A DNA stretch of 64,000 bases from Streptomyces violaceoruber (GTDB lineage Bacteria > Actinomycetota > Actinomycetes > Streptomycetales > Streptomycetaceae): assembly GCF_033406955.1 (NCBI RefSeq), contig NZ_CP137734.1, positions 3,782,001 through 3,846,000 on the forward strand, read 5' to 3'. Each line of letters opens with the position of its first letter. The stretch's first letter is position 1. The translations under genes were made by a program, and so were the position numbers. Under the pieces are notes generated by a model. The model did not search any database. It was not told where the DNA came from and was given only the letters and a program-made list of their open reading frames with translations. Shown here piece after piece: positions 48,168 to 55,996 of the stretch.

Positions 48168-48839
48168 TCACGGCAGCAGGCGCTGCTCCTTGGCCACGGC
48201 GACCGCGCCGGCCCGGGTGTCGACGCCGAGCTTGTCGTAGATGCGGCGCAGATGCGTCTTCACCGTGGCCTCGCTGATGAACAGGGCGCGGGCGATCTCC
48301 CGGTTGCCGAGCCCGGTGGCGAGCTGGGCCAGGATGTCGCGCTCGCGGTCGGTGAGGGCGGGGCGCGGCTTGCGCAGGTTGGCCATGACCCGGCCGGCGA
48401 CCGGCCCGGACAGTGCCGTACGGCCCTGGGCGGCGGCGTGGATGGCCGCGAACAGCTCCTCGGGGCGTTCGGCCTTCAACAGGTATCCGGTCGCGCCCGC
48501 CTCGATGGCGCGGGTGATGTCGGCGTCGGTGTCGTAGGTGGTCAGGACCAGGACGTGCGGTGTCCGGGCGGGTTCGGCTCCGGTGGCGGCCGTGAGGCGG
48601 CGGGTGGTCTCCACGCCGTCGATGCCCGCACCGAGCTGAAGGTCCATCAGGACGACGTCCGGCGTCAGCCGTGCGGCGAGCGCGAGCGCCTCCTCGCCGG
48701 TGCCCGCCTCGCCGACCACCTCGATGCCGGGGGCGCTGTCGAGCAGGGCGAGCAGCCCGGCGCGTACGACGACGTGGTCGTCGCAGACCAGGATGCGCAC
48801 GGGGGCGGAGGCCGGGCGGCGGGCGGCGGGGTCGGTCAT
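48168..48839 (-). CDS. senR: SenR-type LuxR/NarL response regulator
   Basis: This 223-residue response regulator has a receiver domain (VRILVCDDHVVVRAGLLALLD with Asp residues; phosphoacceptor Asp in VVLMDLQLG; conserved Thr/Lys in LLKAERPEE) and a C-terminal NarL-type helix-turn-helix (ALTDRERDILAQLATGLGNREIARALFISEATVKTHLRRIYDKLGV). Its start overlaps the sensor-kinase stop by 4 bases (ATGA), so it is the cognate partner. With the HbpS gene just beyond the kinase, the set matches the redox/heme SenS-SenR-HbpS system described in Streptomyces reticuli. Converges with terD. Confidence 0.9.
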   Translation of the reverse strand: MTDPAARRPASAPVRILVCDDHVVVRAGLLALLDSAPGIEVVGEAGTGEEALALAARLTPDVVLMDLQLGAGIDGVETTRRLTAATGAEPARTPHVLVLTTYDTDADITRAIEAGATGYLLKAERPEELFAAIHAAAQGRTALSGPVAGRVMANLRKPRPALTDRERDILAQLATGLGNREIARALFISEATVKTHLRRIYDKLGVDTRAGAVAVAKEQRLLP

Positions 48840-50122
48840 CGGGGGGCCTCCTGCGGGCCGGCCGGATCTGCCGGGTCGGTTCGGGGCGGGTCCAGGGGGA
48901 TCGCGGCGGACAGGGCGGTGCCCTCGCCGGGCGCGGACTCGACGGTCAGGGTGCCGCCGAGCTGGCGCAGGCGGGCGTGCATGGCCGGCAGCCCGTGCCC
49001 GCGCGTCCCGGCGGGGGCGTCGGACGGCCCGGCGGGGTCGAAGCCGTGTCCGTCGTCGGTGACGTCCAGGACGACCTCGTCGTCGAGGAGGGTGAGGCTG
49101 AGCGCGGCGGTGGACGCGCCCGCGTGCTCCCGGACGTTGGCCAGGGCGCCCTGGGCGATGCGCAGCAGGGCCGACTGGACGCGGTCGGGCAGCGGCGGCA
49201 CGCGGGTCCCGTCGTCGACGTGGACGCGGACGGTGAGGTGGTCGCCGGACTCCCGGGCGGCCAGGGCCCGCAGCGCCGCCTCCAGGCCGCCGCCGCGGGC
49301 GAGGTCGGCCGGGGCCAGGTCGTGGACGAAGCGGCGGGCCTCGGCCAGGTTGTGCTCGGCGACGGAGGCGGCGCCCCGGACATGGGCGCGGGCCTTGTCC
49401 TGGTCCGACTCCCAGACCCGCTCGGCGGCCTGAAGCAGCATCCGCTGGCTGGACAGGCCCTGGGCGAGACTGTCGTGGATCTCCATCGACAGCCGCTGGC
49501 GCTCCGCGAGGGTGCCCTCGCGGCGTTCGGAGGCGGCGAGTTCGCGGCGGGTGCGGATCAGGTCGTCGATCAGGGCGCGCTGCCGGGCCGCCTGCCGTTC
49601 GGTGTGCAGGAACACGGCCGCGGCGATCGCGGCGACGGCGGGCGGGGCGAGCAGCAGGTTGGGGTCGAACCCCCCGGCGAGACGGAACTGCGCGGCGACG
49701 ACGAGCACCGTCAGGACGGTGACCAGCACCAGCGCCGCCCGGGTGGGCAGAGTGCGCAGTCCGGTGTAGAAGAGGGGCACCGCACACCAGGAGAAGCTGG
49801 GTGCGAGGACGACGAGCACCATCCACACCACGACCACGAGGCCCAGCCGGACCAGCCGTCGCCGGGCGGCCGGGGTGCCGGGACCGGACGGCCCGGGGCC
49901 GCTCAGGACCGGCCCGAGCAGGTGCAGCACCGCGAGGGTGAGGGACAGCGCGAGGATCCACGGGGTGCGGGGCTCTCCGGGGTGGCGCAGCAGGAAGCGG
50001 GCGAGGGCACCGCCGAGCAGCAGGAAGAACGCCACGTGCATCACGGCGCCGAGCCACCGGCGGTCCGCGTCGGCCGTGTCACCCGAGGTGTTCGAGGCGT
50101 AGGAGTCGTACGGCTTCGGCAT
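48836..50122 (-). CDS. senS: SenS-type membrane sensor histidine kinase
   Basis: This 428-residue kinase has five hydrophobic segments in the first 170 residues, a charged linker, and a HisKA_3 dimerisation box with EIHDSLAQGLSSQRMLLQAAERV (phosphoacceptor His), followed by the ATPase domain with ALANVREHAGAS, DDGHGFDPAG and GTRGHGLPAMHARL. Five segments and the kinase type fit SenS. It is at the membrane and passes phosphate to the overlapping SenR. The start at ATG 50122 follows GAGGAGG. It is divergent from the HbpS-like gene with 250 bases between. The identification relies on the combined context. Confidence 0.88.
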   Translation of the reverse strand: MPKPYDSYASNTSGDTADADRRWLGAVMHVAFFLLLGGALARFLLRHPGEPRTPWILALSLTLAVLHLLGPVLSGPGPSGPGTPAARRRLVRLGLVVVVWMVLVVLAPSFSWCAVPLFYTGLRTLPTRAALVLVTVLTVLVVAAQFRLAGGFDPNLLLAPPAVAAIAAAVFLHTERQAARQRALIDDLIRTRRELAASERREGTLAERQRLSMEIHDSLAQGLSSQRMLLQAAERVWESDQDKARAHVRGAASVAEHNLAEARRFVHDLAPADLARGGGLEAALRALAARESGDHLTVRVHVDDGTRVPPLPDRVQSALLRIAQGALANVREHAGASTAALSLTLLDDEVVLDVTDDGHGFDPAGPSDAPAGTRGHGLPAMHARLRQLGGTLTVESAPGEGTALSAAIPLDPPRTDPADPAGPQEAPR

Positions 50123-50372
50123 CCGGCACCCGCCTCCTCTCGCCCGTCGCGCCCGCTCCGCTGTTTTACAACGTGCCGCAGAAGACCGCTGAGCTGCACG
50201 AACACTCCCATGGTGCCCTCTTTGGATGCCCCGCGGGTCAACCGATCGGACGACCCCTCCGTCGCCCGTTCCGTCGCCCACGAGCAACCGGAACGGCGAC
50301 CGTGCGCCCCCGGTGCGGGCCGGAGAGTGGAGAGCACGAAGCCGACCGCCTCACCCGCAGGAGCAGACCGCC

Positions 50373-50942
50373 ATGAAGAAGACCCTCTCCCGCCGTGCCC
50401 GCATCGCCACCGGCGGTGCCGTGCTCGCCGCCGTCGCCGCCGGCACCTTCGGCACGGTGGCCGCGAACGCCTCCGCCCCCGAAGCGGCCCAGGACTCCGC
50501 GGTCTCGGCCGCCCCGGCCGCCGCGGCCGGCAAGCGCGACACCACCACCTCCACCCATCTGACGATCGACGCCGCCACCGAGGCCGCGCAGGCCGCGCTG
50601 AAGGCCGCCAAGAAGGAGGGCCAGCGGATCACGGTCGCGGTCGTCGACCGCAACGGCAACACGATCCTCACCATGCGCGGCGACGGCGCCGGTCCGCAGT
50701 CCTACGCGTCGGCCGAGAAGAAGGCGTACACGGCCGTCTCCTGGAACGCCCCGACCAGCGAGCTGGAGGGCCGCCTGGAGAACGCCCCGAACCTGAAGGA
50801 CATCCCGGGCACGCTGTTCCTGGGCGGCGGCGTCCCGGTCACCGCGGACAAGGCGCCGATCGCCGGTATCGGAGTCGCGGGCGCCCCGTCCGGCACCCTG
50901 GACGAGAAGTTCGCCCGGGCCGGGGCGGCGGCGCTGCGCTAG
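50373..50942 (+). CDS. hbpS: HbpS-like secreted heme-binding protein (GlcG family)
   Basis: This 189-residue protein has a twin-basic signal peptide (MKKTLSRRARIATGGAVLAAVAAG) and an Ala-rich cleavage area, then the GlcG/HbpS fold: LTIDAATEAAQAALKAAKKEGQRITVAVVDRNGNTILTMRGDGAGPQSYASAEKKAYTAVSW and a C-terminal GGVPVTADKAPIAGIGVAGA. HbpS binds heme and modulates SenS autophosphorylation under oxidative stress. The ATG at 50373 follows AGGAG. It is divergent from the senS-senR pair. Whether heme is its ligand here is inferred from homology. Confidence 0.93.
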   Translation: MKKTLSRRARIATGGAVLAAVAAGTFGTVAANASAPEAAQDSAVSAAPAAAAGKRDTTTSTHLTIDAATEAAQAALKAAKKEGQRITVAVVDRNGNTILTMRGDGAGPQSYASAEKKAYTAVSWNAPTSELEGRLENAPNLKDIPGTLFLGGGVPVTADKAPIAGIGVAGAPSGTLDEKFARAGAAALR

Positions 50943-50952
50943 GTACCGCCCG

Positions 50953-50991
50953 GCCCGCCGCCTCCGGTCCCAACAGCCGCTCCCGGCGGGC
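50953..50991. terminator. Possible terminator after hbpS
   Basis: GCCCGCCG (50953-50960) pairs with CGGCGGGC (50984-50991) across a 23-base loop. It is ten bases past the hbpS stop and directly precedes the parS site. The stem is short for its loop, so confidence is moderate. Confidence 0.5.
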
Positions 50992-51005
50992 GTTTCACGT
51001 GAAAC
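50992..51005. promoter_or_regulatory. parS (ParB-binding) site
   Basis: GTTTCACGTGAAAC is the perfect 14-base parS consensus of Streptomyces chromosome partitioning. It lies 18 bases upstream of the GTG of the peptidase gene. In S. coelicolor most parS sites cluster around oriC and only a few lie further out; this site should be one of the outlying copies if position matches. Confidence 0.93.
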
Positions 51006-51023
51006 ACCCCATAGGATCACGAG

Positions 51024-52445
51024 GTGCGCACCCCCCGTCTGCTCGTAGCCGCCGCCACCGTCGTCGCCCTCGCGGCGTGCAGTGGCGGCGGCGCGGTCGA
51101 GGGCACTCCCGGCGGCTCGGGCGTGCGCGACCCGTACTTCCCCAAGGCGGGCAACGGGGGCTACGACATCGGTCACTACGACCTGAGGCTGGACTACGCC
51201 CCCGACGCCGATGCCGGCTCCGGCGCCGGGCACCTCACCGGCACCGCGACGATCACCGCCCGTGCGACCCGCGACCTGTCGGCCTTCGACCTCGACCTCA
51301 AGGGCCTGGACGTGGAGGAGGTCACGGTCGAGGGCCGGGACGCCCGGTTCAACCGGGCCGGACAGGAACTGACGGTCCGCCCGGCCGAGGAGCTGAACGA
51401 CGGGGAGACGTTCCGGGTGACCGTCCGGTACTCCGGCGAGCCGGAGACCATCACCGATCCCGACGACTCCGAGGAGGGCTGGCTGCCCACCGCCGACGGC
51501 GCGGTCGGGCTGGGCGAGCCGACGGGCTCGATGGCCTGGTTCCCCGGCAGCCACCACCCCTCCGACAAGGCGACGTACGACCTCGCGATGACCGTGCCCG
51601 AGGGCCTCGGCGTGGTCTCCAACGGCGAGTTGCGGGACGAGCGGACCCGGGGCGGCCGTACGACGTTCACCTGGCACACCGCCGAGCCGATGGCGAGCCA
51701 TGTCGTCACCGTCGCCGTCGGTGAGTGGGAGACCGCCCGTTCCACCACGGACGACGGTCTGCCGGTGTACACGGCCGTCGACCCGACGCAGGCCGACGCG
51801 AGCCGGAAGGTCCTGAAGCGGATCCCCGAGATCATGAACTGGGCCGGGGAGAACTTCGGCCCCTATCCCTTCTCCTCCACCGGCGCGATCGTCGACCGCG
51901 ACGAGGACGCCGGGTACGCCCTGGAGACCCAGAACCGGCCCTACTTCCCCGGCACCCCCGACACCGTCCTGCTCGTCCACGAACTCGCCCACCAGTGGTA
52001 CGGGAACTCCGTCAGCCCGAAGACCTGGCGGGACATGTGGCTCAACGAGGGCTTCGCCACCTACGCGGAGTGGCTGTGGGAGGAGGACCACGACGGCGAC
52101 ACCGCGCAGGAGACCTTCGAGGCGCTCTACGACGGCACGTACTACGACGACGAGGACGCGAACGACTCGATCTGGGCGTTCCCGCCCGCGGACCCGCCCG
52201 ACGCCGCGCACATCTCCGACAGCCCCGTCTACCAGCGGGGCGCGATGGTCCTGCACAAGATCCGCGAGACGGTCGGCGACGACGCCTTCCGGGAGTTGCT
52301 GCACGGCTGGGCCGCCGCCCACCGCCACGGCAACGCGGACACCGAGGACTTCACGGCGTACGTGGAGAGGTCGGCGCCGGACGAGGACTTCTCGGAGATC
52401 TGGGCGGACTGGCTGCGCGGGGACGGCCGGCCGGACGCGCCGTGA
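51024..52445 (+). CDS. M1 family metallopeptidase lipoprotein
   Basis: This 473-residue secreted lipoprotein has the lipobox ALAAC (Cys about residue 19) and an M1 aminopeptidase domain: HELAHQWYGN (His319, Glu320 catalytic, His323) and the third zinc ligand Glu342 in NEGFATYAEWLWEE, an exact HExxH-18-E pattern. The substrate-gating GAMEN-type motif is replaced by YALETQNRPYF, and a putative catalytic Tyr is Tyr403. It is a shorter member than PepN, of the extracellular type. The GTG at 51024 lies 18 bases from the parS site. It should hydrolyse N-terminal residues of peptides outside the membrane. Confidence 0.95.
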   Translation: MRTPRLLVAAATVVALAACSGGGAVEGTPGGSGVRDPYFPKAGNGGYDIGHYDLRLDYAPDADAGSGAGHLTGTATITARATRDLSAFDLDLKGLDVEEVTVEGRDARFNRAGQELTVRPAEELNDGETFRVTVRYSGEPETITDPDDSEEGWLPTADGAVGLGEPTGSMAWFPGSHHPSDKATYDLAMTVPEGLGVVSNGELRDERTRGGRTTFTWHTAEPMASHVVTVAVGEWETARSTTDDGLPVYTAVDPTQADASRKVLKRIPEIMNWAGENFGPYPFSSTGAIVDRDEDAGYALETQNRPYFPGTPDTVLLVHELAHQWYGNSVSPKTWRDMWLNEGFATYAEWLWEEDHDGDTAQETFEALYDGTYYDDEDANDSIWAFPPADPPDAAHISDSPVYQRGAMVLHKIRETVGDDAFRELLHGWAAAHRHGNADTEDFTAYVERSAPDEDFSEIWADWLRGDGRPDAP

Positions 52446-52469
52446 GCCGCCCGCTCGTCCACCGCCGCC

Positions 52470-53441
52470 TCACCCCTCGCGGCCCCCGAACGTCTCCAGC
52501 AGCAGGGCCAGGTCCGGCGGCCAGAGCGGCTCGGGCGCCTCGGCGAGTTCGGCCCGGCTCCACCAGCGCCAGGTGAGGATGCCGTCCGCGGCGTGCGCGG
52601 CGGCCAGGTGGGGGCCGGTGGGCTCCCGGCGGGGCCCCTGGGCGACGTAGATGTGCTCGTACTGGCGGACGGGGCCGACGCTCAGGTGGGTGAAGTCGTG
52701 TTCCCAGGTGCAGAGCAGCGGGCCCGGTTCCAGGTCGGTCCAGCCGGTCTCCTCGCGCACCTCGCGCAGGGCGCCCTCGCGGGGGTTCTCATCCGCCTCC
52801 AGGCCGCCGCCGGGCATCGCCCAGTGCACGCCGACCTCGACGTTGTCGTAGCGCAGGAGGAAGACGGCGCCCTCGGGGTCGAGCACGGCGACGCGGGCGG
52901 CGCGGCGCGGGGTGCGCGGCTTGTCGCTCGCCAACTCCCTGCGCAGCACGGTGCAGGGGCGCTCGGCCCCGAGGTCGCGGCGGTGGTCCAGGACCCGGTA
53001 GCCGAGGGCCGTCCAGAAGGAGAGCGCGTCGGTGTTGCCGTCGAGGACGGCGAGCCGTACGGCGGTGCGGCCCGCGGCGCGGAAACGGTCCTCGACGAGG
53101 GAGACGAGCCGACTGCCGTGGCCCTGCCGGGTCAGCCCCGCGTCCACCATCAGCAGCCCGATCCAGGGGTCCGGGTCGGACGGGTCGGGGTGCCGGGCGA
53201 GCGTCACCGCGACCCCGACCAGCCGGCCCGCGTCCCTGGCCAGCAGCACCTCGGCGCCGGGCCGCGCCAGTTCGTCGGCGAGCGCGGTCGCGACCTGCTC
53301 CGGACGGATGTCCTCCGGGTCGGGGAAGTCGCCGCTGAGCGCGTGGAAGGCGCGGTGGGAGGCGTAGAGGGCGGTCAGTTCGGTGAGCACGGGGCCCGGG
53401 ATGTCGTGGTCGGGGGTGAGGGCGAGCGGGGTGAGGATCAC
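52470..53441 (-). CDS. GNAT acetyltransferase-Nudix hydrolase fusion
   Basis: This 323-residue protein has two domains. Residues 1-165 form a GNAT domain with WIGLLMVDAGLTRQGHGSRLVSLV (acetyl-CoA loop RQGHGS). Residues 178-323 form a Nudix domain with the intact Nudix box: GGGLEADENPREGALREVREETGWTDLE (GX5EX7REUXEEXGU pattern), then a C-terminal helix. The two may act in sequence on one metabolite or simply share regulation. The substrate is unknown. The GTG start at 53441 is nine bases from the stop of the alcohol-dehydrogenase gene, which lies upstream on the same strand. The alanine/arginine-rich linker separates the domains. Confidence 0.88.
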   Translation of the reverse strand: MILTPLALTPDHDIPGPVLTELTALYASHRAFHALSGDFPDPEDIRPEQVATALADELARPGAEVLLARDAGRLVGVAVTLARHPDPSDPDPWIGLLMVDAGLTRQGHGSRLVSLVEDRFRAAGRTAVRLAVLDGNTDALSFWTALGYRVLDHRRDLGAERPCTVLRRELASDKPRTPRRAARVAVLDPEGAVFLLRYDNVEVGVHWAMPGGGLEADENPREGALREVREETGWTDLEPGPLLCTWEHDFTHLSVGPVRQYEHIYVAQGPRREPTGPHLAAAHAADGILTWRWWSRAELAEAPEPLWPPDLALLLETFGGREG

Positions 53442-53450
53442 CCCGGCAAC

Positions 53451-54587
53451 CTATCCGGCCGCCGGGTCCTGCGGCCCGGACCGATCCGGGCCGCGGAGGT
53501 CGGGGTCGGAGGGGTCGGAGAGGCCGAGGTCGGGGAGTCCGGAGTGGTCGAGGTCGGAGAGGTCGAGGACGAAGCGGTGGCGGACGTCGCCCCGGTCCAG
53601 GCGGTCGAGGGCCTCGTTCACGCGGGCGGAGGGGAGGAGTTCGATGTCGGCGGTGATGCCGTGCTCGGCGCAGAAGGCCAGCATCTCGGCGGTGCCCTTC
53701 CGGCCGCCGCTGCCCGCGGAGCTGAGTTTCTTGCGGCCGATGAGCAGGTCGAGGGTCTCCACGGTGACCGGTCCGAGGTGCCCGAGGTGGCTGAGCGTGC
53801 CGTCCAGCGCGACCAGGCGGAGGTAGGCGCCGAGGTCGTGCGGGGCGGAGACGGTGTCCACGACGATGTCGAACCGCTCGCGGGCGGCGGCCAACCGCTC
53901 GGGGTCCGTCGAGACGACGAGTTCACGCGCGCCCAGTCTGCGCGCGTCCTCGGCCTTGTCCGGCGACCGGCTGATCACCGAGGTGTCGGCGCCGAGCGCG
54001 ACCGCGAGTTTCACGGCGAGGTGGCCGAGGCCGCCGAGACCGGCCACGGCGACGCGGGTGCCGGGTCCGGCGCCGAGGGCGCGCAGGGGCTCCCAGACGG
54101 TGATCCCGGCGCACAGGAGCGGGGCGGCGGCGGCCGGGTCCAGAGCGGCCGGGAGGGCGTACGCGAACCGTTCGCCGAGCACGTACTCACGGGAGTAGCC
54201 GCCGAGGGTGGTCGATCCGTCGCGGCGGTCGGTGCCGCCGTAGGTCAGGGTGGGGAAGGAGTGGCAGAAGTTCTCCTGGCCGATCCGGCACATGGCGCAG
54301 GTGCCGCAGGAGTCGACGATGTTGCCGACCGCGACCGGGTCTCCGGGCCGGAAGCGGGTGACGGCGGTGCCGGTCTCGGTCACCACGCCCGTGAACTCGT
54401 GCCCCGGTACGAGGGGCCGCGGGCCGCTGCCGTCGGCGGCCCCGGCCCGGACGGCGTGCAGGTCCGTGTGGCAGACGCCGCAGTAGTCGACCCGGACGGC
54501 GAGGTCGTCGGGGCGCAGGTCGCGCCGTTCCAGCGGTGCGCGGCGCAGCGTCGGCCCGGTCGCCTGCCAGCCCACGGTGGTCCTCAT
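53451..54587 (-). CDS. Zinc-dependent alcohol dehydrogenase (CAD-like) with extended C-terminus
   Basis: This 378-residue medium-chain dehydrogenase has VDYCGVCHTDLHAVRAG (catalytic zinc ligands), PGHEFTGVV, the structural-zinc Cys cluster in CGTCAMCRIGQENFC, and a cofactor fold with VAGLGGLGHLAVKLAVALGA. It resembles cinnamyl-alcohol dehydrogenase/YahK-type enzymes reducing aldehydes with NADP(H). The C-terminal 35 residues are an unusual Asp/Ser/Leu/Gly-rich extension arising from a GGTCGGAG-type DNA repeat (53500-53570). It is divergent from a TetR gene with two palindromic operators between. Confidence 0.93.
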   Translation of the reverse strand: MRTTVGWQATGPTLRRAPLERRDLRPDDLAVRVDYCGVCHTDLHAVRAGAADGSGPRPLVPGHEFTGVVTETGTAVTRFRPGDPVAVGNIVDSCGTCAMCRIGQENFCHSFPTLTYGGTDRRDGSTTLGGYSREYVLGERFAYALPAALDPAAAAPLLCAGITVWEPLRALGAGPGTRVAVAGLGGLGHLAVKLAVALGADTSVISRSPDKAEDARRLGARELVVSTDPERLAAARERFDIVVDTVSAPHDLGAYLRLVALDGTLSHLGHLGPVTVETLDLLIGRKKLSSAGSGGRKGTAEMLAFCAEHGITADIELLPSARVNEALDRLDRGDVRHRFVLDLSDLDHSGLPDLGLSDPSDPDLRGPDRSGPQDPAAG

Positions 54588-54604
54588 GGCTCTCTCCGAC
54601 TTCT

Positions 54605-54624
54605 TAGACAGACTGTTCGGTCTA
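54605..54624. promoter_or_regulatory. TetR operator 1 for the alcohol dehydrogenase gene
   Basis: TAGACAGACTGTTCGGTCTA has inverted ends TAGAC/GTCTA with partial inner symmetry. It lies 17 bases upstream of the dehydrogenase start (54587) in the divergent region with the TetR gene. Related to operator 2 by ACTGTTC(G/T)GT. Confidence 0.65.
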
Positions 54625-54661
54625 TTTTTTGGGCGAGCCTAGGCGCCCCTGCGCCAGCAGG

Positions 54662-54681
54662 CAAACCAACTGTTCTGTTTG
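54662..54681. promoter_or_regulatory. TetR operator 2 for the regulator gene
   Basis: CAAACCAACTGTTCTGTTTG has inverted ends CAAAC/GTTTG and shares the ACTGTTC-GT core with operator 1. It lies 21 bases upstream of the TetR start at 54703, suited to autoregulation. Confidence 0.6.
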
Positions 54682-54702
54682 AGCGTGGGATATTCTGCGG
54701 AG

Positions 54703-55302
54703 ATGCCCGACCGCACCCCCGACCAGCCCCTGACCTCCCGCGGCGCCGCCACCCACCGGCGCATCCTGGACGTCGCGACCCGGGAGTTCGCCGAGCACGG
54801 GATCGCCGGGGCGCGCGTCGAGCGGATCGTGGCCGCCGCCCGCACCAACAAGGCCCAGCTCTACGCGTACTTCGGCAGCAAGGACGGGCTGTTCGACGCG
54901 ATCTTCTTCGGCTCGCTGGACCGCATCGTGAACGTCGTGCCGATCGACGCCGACGATCTCGCGGACTGGGCCGTGCGCCTCTACGACGAGTACCTGTGCC
55001 GCCCCGACCTGATCCGGCTGGCCACCTGGGCGCGGCTGGAGCGGCGTCCGGCGGGGCACCTGGTCGACGACGCCGACCGCCGCGACGACGCCAAGCTGCG
55101 GGCCGTCGCCGAGGCGCAGGCGGCGGGCCGGGTGCGGCCGGGGGACCCGTTCGACGTGCTGGCCCTCGTCATCGCCATGTCCATGGCCTGGTCACCGGTC
55201 AGCAACGTCTACGCGGCGACCGCCGACGAGCCCGACGACGTGCACGAACGCCGCCGCGCCCTGCTCCGCGACGCGGTCCGCCGCGCCACGGCACCGGACT
55301 GA
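54703..55302 (+). CDS. TetR family regulator of the divergent alcohol dehydrogenase
   Basis: This 199-residue TetR protein has its helix-turn-helix at residues 18-62 (ILDVATREFAEHGIAGARVERIVAAARTNKAQLYAYFGSKDGLF) and a C-terminal ligand domain. The ATG at 54703 begins MPDRTPDQ; upstream TTG and GTG codons in frame lack good ribosome-binding sites, and the ATG may be translated from a leader-short message. It is divergent from the alcohol dehydrogenase and the two share palindromic sites, the local-repressor layout. Confidence 0.9.
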   Translation: MPDRTPDQPLTSRGAATHRRILDVATREFAEHGIAGARVERIVAAARTNKAQLYAYFGSKDGLFDAIFFGSLDRIVNVVPIDADDLADWAVRLYDEYLCRPDLIRLATWARLERRPAGHLVDDADRRDDAKLRAVAEAQAAGRVRPGDPFDVLALVIAMSMAWSPVSNVYAATADEPDDVHERRRALLRDAVRRATAPD

Positions 55303-55484
55303 CGCCGGCGGGCCCCGGCCACTCGGCCGCCCTCTGCGGCCCGGTCCTCTGGAGCCCGGTGAGACGGGGGGCGGGTGGAAAAGCCGGTACTCGCGGCGCA
55401 GTCGGCCCCGTCACGGCCCGCGGCCGTGCTCGCGGGCGCGGACCCGTCCGTCTCCGCGCCCCCGTCCGTGACACCATCACCTGC

Positions 55485-55985
55485 GTGCTCGACATCGGCT
55501 ACGCCCTCTCCACCCGCTTCCCGGACCCGCCGCAGACGGACTACCGGCGCGCGGACGTCCACGCACTGCGCCACGACCTGTTCTGCGGGGACGTGTATCT
55601 CGCCGACACCAAGGCGGACCGGGAGCTGTCCACAGCCTGGGGATGGGTGCCGGTGCTCGACTTCGCCTGGGCGCTGTGCGACATCGTCGAGCAGGTCGAC
55701 CGGGACCCGGCGGGCTCCCGGGCGGCCCGGCCGCAGCGGGCGGAGCTGGACTTCACCGAGTCCACCGACCGCCTGCTCTTCGAGCGCCGCTTCGGCTGGG
55801 TCGACATCGAGGCGGAGTGGCTCCCGGCGGACGAGCCCCCGCTCTCCTTCTCCCACACCGAACTGCGCCGCGAGGCCCGGGACTTCCTCCACGACCTGCT
55901 CGCCGACCTCACCGACCTCCACGAGGACCTCGCGGACAACCCGGCCGTCTGGTCCCTCCAGGCCCGCTTCCCCCGGATCCCGTAG
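55485..55985 (+). CDS. Hypothetical protein, 166 residues
   Basis: This acidic soluble protein starts at GTG 55485 (VLDIGYALSTRFPDPPQTDYRRADVHAL). It includes HDLFCGDVYLADTKADRELSTAWGWVPVLDFAWALCDIVEQVDRDPAG and a C-terminal FLHDLLADLTDLHEDLADNP repeat-like helix. No family is recognised, though similar proteins with this WGWVPVLDFA pattern occur in Streptomyces. It stands alone between the TetR gene (182 bases upstream) and the convergent pentapeptide gene, 11 bases from its stop. No function is proposed. Confidence 0.75.
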   Translation: MLDIGYALSTRFPDPPQTDYRRADVHALRHDLFCGDVYLADTKADRELSTAWGWVPVLDFAWALCDIVEQVDRDPAGSRAARPQRAELDFTESTDRLLFERRFGWVDIEAEWLPADEPPLSFSHTELRREARDFLHDLLADLTDLHEDLADNPAVWSLQARFPRIP

Positions 55986-55996
55986 GCCCCGCGGGG

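Noticed and set aside
48671..51724. 1017-codon plus-strand frame over senS, hbpS and the peptidase gene
   Set aside because: It is out of frame with hbpS and the peptidase gene, both of which have clear motifs, and antisense to senS.
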